From Litorisediminicola beolgyonensis (GTDB lineage: Bacteria > Pseudomonadota > Alphaproteobacteria > Rhodobacterales > Rhodobacteraceae): a stretch of 64,000 nucleotides of DNA. Numbering within the stretch: position 1 is the stretch's first letter; each line of letters begins with the position of its first letter. The notes beneath the pieces are model-generated. The model was not told the origin of the DNA. It saw only the letters and a program-made list of their open reading frames with translations, and ran no database searches. Location of the stretch: assembly GCF_042679605.1 (NCBI RefSeq), contig NZ_JBHTMU010000004.1, positions 62,001 through 126,000 of the forward strand, in the 5' to 3' direction. Made by a program: the position numbers and the translations under genes. Below, in pieces: positions 57,104 through 64,000 of the stretch.

Positions 57104-57198
57104 GGTCAGCGGTCCGGGTCCCTGCGGGCCCCGGGCATGTCTGGCGTGCTGATCGTGCCGATCATCACGCGATGCGAGGGGCGCTGCCCCTCGCGCTC

Positions 57199-57226
57199 CC
57201 CGGGATATTTTCGGACAGATGAGACC
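57199..57226. repeat. dispersed intergenic repeat, GGATATTT...ACAGATGA type, copy 1
   Basis: CGGGATATTTTCGGACAGAT continues into GAG. It resembles the element at 60698-60722. Elements like CCCCGAGGATATTTTTGG are familiar to me as common intergenic repeats in Rhodobacterales genomes. Confidence 0.5.
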
Positions 57227-57342
57227 CGCTTGGCGGCGCGCCCGGCAGGGGGGACGTGGGTCACGCGGGCGGTCACGAGGTCACGGAACCGGGGCGGTTG
57301 CGCGCGGGTTCCCCTTCAGAGACGAACGTGACGAGGTGGATC

Positions 57343-57555
57343 ATGGGCTATGCGACCGGCGACAAGGTGGAATGGGACTGGGGAAATGGCACCGGCACCG
57401 GCGAGATCGTCGAGCGGTTCACCGAGAAAGTGACGCGCACGATCAAGGGCACCGAGGTCACGCGCGACGCCAGCGTGAACGACCCGGCCTTTTTGATCGA
57501 GCAGAGCGATGGCGACCGGGTGCTGAAATCGGCCTCCGAGCTGCGCAAGGCCTGA
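57343..57555 (+). CDS. DUF2945 (HVA1-type) small protein
   Basis: A 70-residue cytosolic protein. The pattern GDKVEWDWGNGTGTGEI, the VTRTIKGTEVTR middle and the DGDRVLKSASEL ending match the DUF2945 (hypervirulence-associated, tudor-like) family. Function is unknown; members are small beta-barrels found widely in proteobacteria. ATG at 57343 has GAGGTGG upstream and removes an unlikely 29-residue leader. Confidence 0.8.
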   Translation: MGYATGDKVEWDWGNGTGTGEIVERFTEKVTRTIKGTEVTRDASVNDPAFLIEQSDGDRVLKSASELRKA

Positions 57556-57621
57556 GCCTCGCGTGGCAAGCCTCCCGCGCATCGTCACAGTACCGAGAGA
57601 GATTGCCGAAGGAGCGCTGCC

Positions 57622-58416
57622 ATGGCCGACCGTCCCATCCTCTACCACATTCCCGCCTGCCCGTTTTCGCAGCGCCTCGAGATCCTCCTGGCCCTCAAGG
57701 GGCGGCAGGACGCGGTGGAGATGCGCGTGGTGGACATCACCAAGCCGCGTGATCCCGACCTTCTCAAGAAGACGCGCGGGACGACCGCGTTGCCGGTCCT
57801 CGAGATGCCCGACGGGCGGGTCCTGAAGGAGAGCCTCGTTCTTCTGGAGTTCTTCGATCTCTGGCTGGGCGGCCCGTCGATCCGGCGCGCCGATCCGTTC
57901 GAGCGCGCGGCAGAGGCGCTTCTGGTCACGCTCGAGGGGCCGTTCACCGGCGCGGGCTACCTGATGGTCATGAACCAGGACCGCGCCAAGCGGCAGGAGC
58001 ATCTCGACAAGCTTCTGGAGGTCTACACCAAGATCGAAGGGCATCTCGAGGATGCGGGCGGCCCGGGGCCGTTCCTCTTCGAGGAGTTCGGCTATGCCGA
58101 ATGCGTCTTCACGCCGATGTTCATGCGCTTCTGGTTTCTCGACTATTACGAGGATTTCACCTTCCCCGAGAGCGGCTTTGCCCGGGTCGCGGCCTGGCGC
58201 GAGGCCTGCCTTGCGCATCCCGCGGCCCAGCAGGTGAGCCGCGAGGAGATCGTGAAGCTCTATTACGATTACGCCCAGGGCTCCGGCAACGGGGCGCTGC
58301 CCGAGGGGCGCACGGTGTCGAGCTTTTCCTTCGAGCCGGATTGGCGCGACCGGCCCTGGCCGCCGACGGCGAAGTACGGAACCTCGGCCTCCGATGCCGA
58401 ACTGGGCCTCGTCTGA
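57622..58416 (+). CDS. glutathione S-transferase family protein
   Basis: A 264-residue protein of the GST fold. The thioredoxin-like N-terminal half (about 5-85) has YHIPACPFSQR with Cys, the cis-proline region TTALPVLEMPDG and the glutathione-binding ESLVLLEFFD. The helical C-terminal half extends further than usual, with an aromatic tail (SFEPDWRDRPW). The CPF.Q start recalls the DHAR, CLIC and omega classes, so thiol transferase activity is more likely than classical conjugation. GGAG before ATG. Its stop is three bases from that of the convergent photolyase gene. Confidence 0.85.
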   Translation: MADRPILYHIPACPFSQRLEILLALKGRQDAVEMRVVDITKPRDPDLLKKTRGTTALPVLEMPDGRVLKESLVLLEFFDLWLGGPSIRRADPFERAAEALLVTLEGPFTGAGYLMVMNQDRAKRQEHLDKLLEVYTKIEGHLEDAGGPGPFLFEEFGYAECVFTPMFMRFWFLDYYEDFTFPESGFARVAAWREACLAHPAAQQVSREEIVKLYYDYAQGSGNGALPEGRTVSSFSFEPDWRDRPWPPTAKYGTSASDAELGLV

Positions 58417-58419
58417 GGC

Positions 58420-59946
58420 TCAGACCGTCTCGCCGCCCGAGAGTTTGCCGAGGAACGTCTCGGCCTCCGACAGGATGGTCTTGCGCTTGTCAGCGTCCAT
58501 CCGTTCCCAGGTCGCGTACATCTGCGCCATGCGCGGGTTCTTTTCGAACCGGTCACGGTGGCGGTCCATGAAGGCCCAGTAAAGGAGGTTGAACGGGCAC
58601 GCCCCCTCGCCCGTCTTGGTCTTCACGCTGTAATGGCACTCGGCGCAGTAATCCGACATCCGGTCGATATAGGAGCCTGACGACACGTAGGGTTTCGAGG
58701 CGATGATGCCGCCATCGGCGAACTGGCTCATGCCGACGACGTTCGGCGCCTCGACCCATTCGAAAGCGTCGATATAGACCCGGAGATACCATTCGTGGAC
58801 CTCGTGCGGGGTCACTCCGGCGAGAAGCGCGAAATTGCCGGTCACCATCAGGCGCTGGATGTGATGGGCATAGGCCTCGTCGCGGGTCTGCTCGACCGCC
58901 TTCGACAGGCAGCGCATCTTCGTCTCCGCGCCCCAGTAGAGCGGCGGCAGCGCGCGCTGGTGGTTCAGGGCGTTGCGGCGCGGGTAATCCGGCCCCTCGC
59001 GAAAATAGATACCACGCATGTATTCGCGCCAGCCGAGGACCTGGCGGATATAGCCCTCGGTCGCGTTGAGCGGCGCGTCGCCTGCGCGGTAGGCGGCCTC
59101 GACCGCGTCGCAGATCTCGCGTGCCGACAAGAGGCCGATATTCAGATAGGCCGAGATCACCGAGTGATAGAGGAAGCGCTCCTCCCCCATCATCGCGTCC
59201 TGGTAATCGCCGAAGCGCGGCAGCGCGTGCTTGACGAAATGCGTCAGCGCCCGGCGCGCCTGGCCCTGATCGGTGGCGTACCAGAAGGGCCGGAGGGTGC
59301 CGAAACTGTTGCCGAAGCGGGCCTCGACGAGATCGAGCACCTCCTCGACGGTCTCGTCGGGGGTGAACTGCATCGGGCCGCCGAAGTCGATCTCGTCCGG
59401 GGCGGGCTTGCGGTTCTCCTGGTCGTAATTCCACTGGCCGCCCTCGGGATCGTCGCCATCCATGAGGTAGCCGTGCTCGCGCCGCATCTCGCGATAGAAA
59501 TACTCCATCCTGAGGCTCTTGCGGCCCTTCGCCCAATCCTCGAACCTCTCGAGGCTGCAGAGAAACCGGGTGTCTGGGAGCTGGGTGACCTTCAGGCCCA
59601 TCTCGTCGAGAAGGCCGATCAGTCGGAACTCGCCGGGCTGGGTGGCGATGACCTCGGTCGCGCCGGTCTCGTCGGCCCGGCGCAGAAGCTCGCCCGGGAT
59701 CGAGCCGGTATTGTCGCTGTCGTCGAGCTCGGAATAGCGCACGTCCCAGCCGTCATTCCTGAGCCGCGCCGCGAACTTGCGCATCGCGGCGAAGATCAGG
59801 GCGATCTTCTTCGGGTGATGCTGGACGTAGCTCGCCTCGTCGGCGACCTCGGCCATGACGACGACATCGCCGTCCTTGTCGGCCTCCTGAAGCGCCGAGA
59901 GATCTTCGGAGAGCTGGTCGCCGAGGACGAGGATGAGACGGCTCAC
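58420..59946 (-). CDS. iron-sulfur cryptochrome/(6-4) photolyase (CryPro/PhrB-CryB type)
   Basis: A 508-residue flavoprotein of the bacterial CryPro (FeS-BCP) family, which uses blue light to repair (6-4) photoproducts and may act as a photoreceptor. The four [4Fe-4S] cysteines are at 346 (MRCL), 434 and 437 (CAEC) and 450 (GACPFNLL). They are all offset by four from the positions I recall for Agrobacterium PhrB (350, 438, 441, 454). FAD/lumazine-binding context: NATEGYIRQVLGWREYMRG. The start is GTG at 59946, overlapping the SDR stop by four bases, so translation is coupled to the SDR gene upstream. Confidence 0.92.
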   Translation of the reverse strand: MSRLILVLGDQLSEDLSALQEADKDGDVVVMAEVADEASYVQHHPKKIALIFAAMRKFAARLRNDGWDVRYSELDDSDNTGSIPGELLRRADETGATEVIATQPGEFRLIGLLDEMGLKVTQLPDTRFLCSLERFEDWAKGRKSLRMEYFYREMRREHGYLMDGDDPEGGQWNYDQENRKPAPDEIDFGGPMQFTPDETVEEVLDLVEARFGNSFGTLRPFWYATDQGQARRALTHFVKHALPRFGDYQDAMMGEERFLYHSVISAYLNIGLLSAREICDAVEAAYRAGDAPLNATEGYIRQVLGWREYMRGIYFREGPDYPRRNALNHQRALPPLYWGAETKMRCLSKAVEQTRDEAYAHHIQRLMVTGNFALLAGVTPHEVHEWYLRVYIDAFEWVEAPNVVGMSQFADGGIIASKPYVSSGSYIDRMSDYCAECHYSVKTKTGEGACPFNLLYWAFMDRHRDRFEKNPRMAQMYATWERMDADKRKTILSEAETFLGKLSGGETV

Positions 59947-60608
59947 CAGGGGATCTCCTCGAAGGCGTAGTCGAAGAACCGGCCGGTATGCTCGGGCGTG
60001 AGCTGTTCGAGAAGGTCGACGAGCCGCGCCGCTGCGGTCTCGGGCGTCACGGTCGGGTGGCTGTCCTGGTAGTCGGCGGTGAAGCGGGTCTCGACCGTGC
60101 CGGGATGGAGCGCTACGCAGGCAAGCTGCCGGTGACTGCGGGAAAGCTCGATGGCGGCGGTGTGCACGATCTGGTTCAGCGCTGCCTTCGCGGCGCGGTA
60201 GCCGTACCAGCCGCCGAGTCCGTTGTCGCCGATCGACCCGACCCGCGCAGAGAGGCAGGCGAGGACGGCAGGCTCGCGCCGAGGCAGGAGCCGCTTGGCA
60301 TGTTTCAGGATCAGCGCCGGACCGATGGCGTTGGTGGCGAACTGGTCGGCCAGCGGTTTGGCAGCGAGATCGGAGAGGCTTTTCTCCGGGGCCGCGCCGT
60401 CGATCTTGAGCGCGCCGGTGGCCACGAAGATCAGGTCGAACGGGCCCTCGAGCGCGCCGAGATGATGCTCGACCGAGGCCTCGTCGGTGATCTCGAGCCC
60501 GTCCTCGGCGCGCGAGAGGCCGGTGACCGCGACCCCGCGCGCCTCGAGCTCCTGGGCCAGGGCCGACCCGATGCCGCCCGAGCGGCCGATGATGAGGGCT
60601 GTCTTCAT
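59943..60608 (-). CDS. short-chain dehydrogenase/reductase coupled to the photolyase gene
   Basis: A 221-residue SDR-family protein. The nucleotide-binding glycine motif is GRSGGIGSAL near the N-terminus; NAIGPAL, the serine in LSARVGSIGD and the YxxxK catalytic pair in GWYGYRAAKAAL follow. It is shorter than classical 250-residue members, and the C-terminal part is only moderately conserved. ATG at 60608 is preferred over an in-frame codon at 60644. Its stop overlaps the photolyase GTG, suggesting shared expression, perhaps in a light or oxidative-stress response. Substrate unknown. Confidence 0.85.
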   Translation of the reverse strand: MKTALIIGRSGGIGSALAQELEARGVAVTGLSRAEDGLEITDEASVEHHLGALEGPFDLIFVATGALKIDGAAPEKSLSDLAAKPLADQFATNAIGPALILKHAKRLLPRREPAVLACLSARVGSIGDNGLGGWYGYRAAKAALNQIVHTAAIELSRSHRQLACVALHPGTVETRFTADYQDSHPTVTPETAAARLVDLLEQLTPEHTGRFFDYAFEEIPW

Positions 60609-60697
60609 GTCCGGGCGAGCTAGCGGGCGACGGGGCGGGTTCAAGCGGACCGGTCCGGTCCCTCACACCGGCGTGACGCGGGCGGAGAGGTCGGATT

Positions 60698-60722
60698 GGA
60701 TATTTATCTGACAGATGAAGCC
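60698..60722. repeat. dispersed intergenic repeat, GGATATTT...ACAGATGA type, copy 2
   Basis: The stretch from GGATATTTATCTGACAGATG to AAGCC parallels the copy at 57199-57226 (shared GGATATTT and GACAGATGA). It lies between the SDR gene and truA. Confidence 0.5.
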
Positions 60723-60786
60723 TGGAGCGCCGCGCCCGGCAGATGGGCGTGGGACGCGCTGATGGTGGTCGGGAGGGGTGTCCCGC

Positions 60787-61557
60787 TCAATCGGCGAAGG
60801 GATCCTCGGGATAGCCCACCGCCATCAGGTAGAGGCCCTGCGGCGGGGCGACGGGTCCGCAGGCGGCGCGGTCGCGGGCGGAGAGCGCCTCGGACACGCG
60901 CCGAGGCTCCCAGGCCCCCGCACCGACCCGTTCGAGCGTGCCGACGAAGCTTCGGACCTGGTTGTGCAGGAAGGAGCGCGCGGCGAGGCGCAGCTCGATC
61001 TCGCGACCCGCGCCGGTCTCGATCTCGGTGATCTCGAGGCTGTCCAGCGTCTTGACCGGCGAGGCCGCCTGGCACTGGGTCGAGCGGAAGGTCGTGAAAT
61101 CGTGCTTGCCCACCAGATAGGCGGCGCCCTCGCGCATGGCGCCGAGATCGAGCGGATGCGGCACCTGCCAGACGCGGCCTGCCTCGAGCGTCGGGCGCGC
61201 GCGGCGGTTGAGGATGCGGTAGAGGTAGCGCCGCTCCCGCGCCGAGAACCGCGCGTGCCAGTCCTCGTCGACCCGCGCGCCCGCGGTGATCGCCACCGGC
61301 GCGGGCTTCAGGTGGTGGTTCAGAGCCGAGACCAGCCGGAACGGATCCCAGTCCTTTTCGAGATCGCAATGGCAGACCTGCCCGCGCGCATGCACGCCCG
61401 CATCGGTGCGGCCCGCGGCGGCGATGGTGTGGGGGCCGGGCTCGAGCCGCGCCAGCGCCGCCTCGATCGCGCCCTGCACGGACGGATGCTCGGCCTGGCG
61501 CTGCCAGCCCGCGAAGGGCACCCCCTCGTATTCGACCCTGAGCGCATATCTCGGCAT
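60787..61557 (-). CDS. truA: tRNA pseudouridine(38-40) synthase
   Basis: A 256-residue tRNA-modifying enzyme that makes pseudouridine in the anticodon stem-loop. The catalytic aspartate is in AGRTDAGVHA. Other family blocks: EGVPFAGWQRQ, FSARERRYLYRI, KHDFTTFRSTQC and SFLHNQVRSFVGTL. Start ATG 61557 gives the standard MPRYALRVEY. It diverges from ycjX. Confidence 0.94.
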   Translation of the reverse strand: MPRYALRVEYEGVPFAGWQRQAEHPSVQGAIEAALARLEPGPHTIAAAGRTDAGVHARGQVCHCDLEKDWDPFRLVSALNHHLKPAPVAITAGARVDEDWHARFSARERRYLYRILNRRARPTLEAGRVWQVPHPLDLGAMREGAAYLVGKHDFTTFRSTQCQAASPVKTLDSLEITEIETGAGREIELRLAARSFLHNQVRSFVGTLERVGAGAWEPRRVSEALSARDRAACGPVAPPQGLYLMAVGYPEDPFAD

Positions 61558-61671
61558 GGTGCCGCCTCTAGCGCCCCGCCCGGCCCGGAGCAAGCGCCGC
61601 CCTTCCCCTTTGGCCGTCCTGCGCCTATCTCTCCGAGCAGCGGATATGGAAGCACAGGAGCGGCAGACGGC

Positions 61672-63081
61672 ATGATCGGACCCCTCGCGGACAGCCTCGC
61701 CCGGGGGGTGGAACAGGTCGCCGGCACGGTGTCCGAGACCTTCTTCGAGCCGGTCGTGCGGCTGGGCGTCACCGGGCTCGCGCGGTCGGGCAAGACGGTG
61801 TTCATCACCTCGCTCGTCGCCAACCTGATCGACCGGGCGCGCATGCCGCAGCTCTCCGCCGCGGCGCAGGGACGGATCAGCGCCGCCTATCTCCAGCCCC
61901 AGCCCGACGACACCCTGCCGCGCTTCGATTACGAGACCCATCTCGGACGCCTGATGGCCAACGAGCCGTCCTGGCCGGAAAGCACCCGGGCGATCTCGGA
62001 GCTGCGGCTGTCGTTCAATGTCCGCGCGGGCGGGTTTCTCGGCAGCGTGCAGGGGCCGCGCCGGGTGCATCTCGATATCGTCGATTATCCCGGAGAATGG
62101 CTTCTGGACCTGGCGCTGCTCGACAAGGATTATGCCGGCTGGTCGCAGGAGACGCTCGCCCGTCTGGAACACCGCGACTGCGCGCAGGCCTATCTGGCCG
62201 CGGCGCGGGCCGAGGACGGTGCCGCCAAGCTTGACGAGCCCCGGGCGCGCGCGCTCACCGATCTCTTCACCGCCTATCTCGAGGCGGCGCGCGTCGAGGG
62301 CTGGTCCGACCTGAGCCCGGGGCGGTTCCTTCTGCCCGGCGATCTGGCGGGCTCGCCGGTCCTGACCTTCGCCCCCTTGCCGCCCGCCGAGAGCGCGGGA
62401 CGCGGATCGCTCTGGCAGGAGATGTCGCGGCGGTTCGAGGCGTATAAATCGCGCGTGGTCAAACCCTTTTTCCGCGATCACTTCGCCCGGATCGACCGGC
62501 AGGTGGTGCTGGTGGACGCGCTCGGTGCGCTTCATCGCGGGCCGCGCGCGGTCGAGGATCTGCGCCGGACCATGGCCGAGATTCTCTCGGCCTTCCGGCC
62601 CGGGCGAAACGCGTTCCTGACGCGGGTTCTCCTCGGCAAACGGGTCGAGAAGATCCTCTTCGCCGCGACCAAGGCCGATCACCTGCACCACACCCAGCAT
62701 GGCCAGCTCACCCGGATCATGCAGGCGCTGACCCGCGACGCCGCCGAGCGCGCGCGCTTCGCCGGGGCCCAGACCGAGGCGATGTCGCTGGCGAGCCTGC
62801 GCGCCACCACCGAGGAGACGATCGCCCATGAGGGCCGCGACCTGCGCGGCGTGCGCGGGCGGCTCGCGAACGGGCGCACCGCGGTGGTCTGGCCGGGCGA
62901 GTTTCCGGACGATCCGGCGCGGCTTCTGTCCTCGGCGCGCGAGGGGCAACAGAGCTGGCTCGACGGCGATTTCGGCGGCACCCGCTTCGAGCCGCCGCGC
63001 CTCTCGCTCCGGCCCGACGAAGGCCCGCCGCATATCCGGCTCGACCGCGCGGCGCAGTTCCTGTTCGGAGACCGGCTGTGA
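61672..63081 (+). CDS. ycjX: YcjX-like P-loop NTPase (DUF463)
   Basis: A 469-residue stress-associated NTPase. Walker A is GLARSGKTVFITSL (about 34-47). The conserved LDIVDYPGEWLLDL and FAATKADHLHHTQH blocks identify the family. YcjX is a G-protein-like partner in the phage-shock-type envelope response; its exact role is unknown. The next gene (GNAT) starts inside its stop codon, followed by ycjF with another overlap, so three genes form one coupled operon. Psp regulators are not seen in the window. Confidence 0.88.
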   Translation: MIGPLADSLARGVEQVAGTVSETFFEPVVRLGVTGLARSGKTVFITSLVANLIDRARMPQLSAAAQGRISAAYLQPQPDDTLPRFDYETHLGRLMANEPSWPESTRAISELRLSFNVRAGGFLGSVQGPRRVHLDIVDYPGEWLLDLALLDKDYAGWSQETLARLEHRDCAQAYLAAARAEDGAAKLDEPRARALTDLFTAYLEAARVEGWSDLSPGRFLLPGDLAGSPVLTFAPLPPAESAGRGSLWQEMSRRFEAYKSRVVKPFFRDHFARIDRQVVLVDALGALHRGPRAVEDLRRTMAEILSAFRPGRNAFLTRVLLGKRVEKILFAATKADHLHHTQHGQLTRIMQALTRDAAERARFAGAQTEAMSLASLRATTEETIAHEGRDLRGVRGRLANGRTAVVWPGEFPDDPARLLSSAREGQQSWLDGDFGGTRFEPPRLSLRPDEGPPHIRLDRAAQFLFGDRL

Positions 63082-63524
63082 GCGTGACGCTGCGCCCTGC
63101 CCGGCCGCTCGATGCGGGCGCGCTTGGCGCGATACTCGATGGTTGGGTGCGCGCGACGCCCTGGATGCCGCAGCTCTACAGCGGCGCCGAGGCGGTGTCA
63201 TTCCTGTCGCAGATGATCGACGCGGGCTGGGTCACGACCGCCGAGACCGACGGCGCCCCGGCGGGTTTTCTCGCCCGGGACGGAGGCGATGTCCACGCGC
63301 TTTATCTCGGCGAGGGCGCGCGCGGGCGCGGAATCGGCGCGCGGCTTCTCGACGCGGCCAAGAGCGGGGAGAGCGCGCTGTCGCTCTGGACCTTCGAGGC
63401 CAATACCGGCGCGCAGCGCTTCTATGACCGCGAGGGGTTCGTGCCGGTCCGGCGCACCTCGGGCGACAATGACGAAGGCCTGCCGGACATCCAGTTCCGC
63501 TGGCAAAGGAGCGAGACGACATGA
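63078..63524 (+). CDS. GNAT family N-acetyltransferase
   Basis: A 148-residue acetyltransferase. The acetyl-CoA-binding motif is ARGRGIGARLLDAA, after VHALYLGEG; the ending motif is ANTGAQRFYDREGFVPV. Substrate (amine, protein N-terminus or antibiotic) unknown. The start is GTG, overlapping the ycjX stop by four bases; its own stop overlaps the ycjF start by four. It sits oddly between ycjX and ycjF, which are normally adjacent. Confidence 0.85.
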   Translation: MSVTLRPARPLDAGALGAILDGWVRATPWMPQLYSGAEAVSFLSQMIDAGWVTTAETDGAPAGFLARDGGDVHALYLGEGARGRGIGARLLDAAKSGESALSLWTFEANTGAQRFYDREGFVPVRRTSGDNDEGLPDIQFRWQRSETT

Positions 63525-64000
63525 GCGACGCCAGCCGCAAGACCCGCTTCGGCCCCGTCACCATCGAGATCGACGAGGACGTGGCCAGCGCCCTGCCCGG
63601 CCCCGACCGCGCGCCGCCGGTCCCCGATGAGAGCGACCGTCCCGAGGGCCGCGCCATGACCACGGCGGCGGTCCTCGCCGCGCGCAAGCCCTCGCGGCTC
63701 GCGCGCTGGTTCTGGGGGCTGGCGGGCGCGATCCTGGCCACGGTGCTCGCGGCGGCGGCGTGGGAGTTCGTCACCGGGCTCTTGGCCGCCTATCCCATGC
63801 TCGGTTGGGCGGTGGCGGGGCTCTTCGGGCTCTTCGCCTTCGTGGTGCTGGCCATCGCGGTCAAGGAGATCGCCGCGATCTCGCGGCTCGGGCGTCTCGA
63901 TGCGCTGCATCGTGATGCGCAGGCGGCGCGGGACGGCGGCGGGCTCGAGGCCGCGCAGGACGTGGTGGCACGGCTCGAGACGCTCTACGCGGGGCGCGAG
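63521..64000 (+). CDS. ycjF: YcjF/TIGR01620-like membrane protein, 3' end outside window
   Basis: The first 160 residues of a protein that runs off the right edge. It begins MSDASRKTRFGPVTIEID, has a charged N-terminal domain (about 1-60), then two transmembrane helices (about 65-85 and 92-117) and the start of the cytosolic DUF697-type part (KEIAAISRLGRLDAL). Position after ycjX and the layout match YcjF. ATG overlaps the GNAT stop by four bases. Confidence 0.82.
   Translation, partial: MSDASRKTRFGPVTIEIDEDVASALPGPDRAPPVPDESDRPEGRAMTTAAVLAARKPSRLARWFWGLAGAILATVLAAAAWEFVTGLLAAYPMLGWAVAGLFGLFAFVVLAIAVKEIAAISRLGRLDALHRDAQAARDGGGLEAAQDVVARLETLYAGRE

Overview
The window is GC-rich, densely packed and read on both strands. 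It looks chromosomal and most like an alphaproteobacterium of the Rhodobacterales (Roseobacter/Rhodobacter group). Support for this comes from the gene content seen here: a TIGR01459-type HAD hydrolase, a CryPro iron-sulfur photolyase, a RirA/NsrR-type Rrf2 regulator, phnCDEE without C-P lyase, a gcvT-gcvH-gcvP operon with a tandem glycine riboswitch, and short dispersed intergenic repeats of a kind I associate with this order. The assignment is by recognition only; no search was run.

Layout. 1-2.1 kb: a tyrosine recombinase cut by the window edge and an SH3-domain lipoprotein. 2.1-3.8 kb: a BCCT osmolyte transporter. 3.9-12.3 kb: a copper-handling locus. Plus strand: small Cys/His protein, small lipoprotein, TolC-type channel, multicopper oxidase, CusF-like chaperone, SHOCT protein. 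Minus strand: CopA P-type ATPase, a second Cys/His protein, cytochrome c, cytochrome c'. Two MerR/CueR-like promoters with 19-bp spacers drive the minus-strand genes, but no CueR gene is in view. 12.5-17.8 kb: a surface/secretion cluster. A minus-strand operon (SH3/beta-sandwich protein plus two lipoproteins) diverges from a two-partner-secretion transporter (TpsB/FhaC type), which is followed at once by an unusual secreted Pro/Thr/Gln-rich repeat protein. 18.3-20.3 kb: a secreted dienelactone hydrolase and an acyltransferase-3 membrane protein.

20.3-24.7 kb: phnD-phnC-phnE-phnE-HAD operon (minus) with competing RNA hairpins between phnD and phnC. 24.9-30.6 kb: a sugar-acid-type catabolic operon (Gfo/Idh dehydrogenase, TRAP transporter dctPQM, HpcH/HpaI aldolase) facing an FCD-GntR regulator; a matched operator-like element lies before both transcription units. 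30.6-33.2 kb: a MarR regulator diverging from a 3-hydroxybenzoate 4-monooxygenase-like flavoprotein. 33.3-36.3 kb: an ABC-2 exporter, an FKBP/SlyD isomerase and an L,D-transpeptidase. 36.4-41.4 kb: a small membrane protein, a cold-shock protein, a small secreted protein, and the tesA / ybbA-ybbP group.

41.4-47.8 kb: an inositol-monophosphatase-family enzyme, then the glycine cleavage operon under a tandem glycine riboswitch, and an Rrf2 regulator. 47.9-57.1 kb: gamma-glutamylcyclotransferase, DUF2254 protein, gltX, thpR, small enzymes, psiE-like protein, NAD synthetase and an 18-unit MORN-repeat protein. 57.3-64 kb: DUF2945 protein, GST, CryPro photolyase with coupled SDR, truA, and ycjX-GNAT-ycjF running off the right edge. 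No rRNA, tRNA or CRISPR was recognised. The most unusual items are the TpsB plus non-canonical repeat-protein pair, the nine-unit segmental duplication in the MORN protein, the Cys/His-rich N-terminal extension on GcvT, and the three-arm RNA structure between phnD and phnC.
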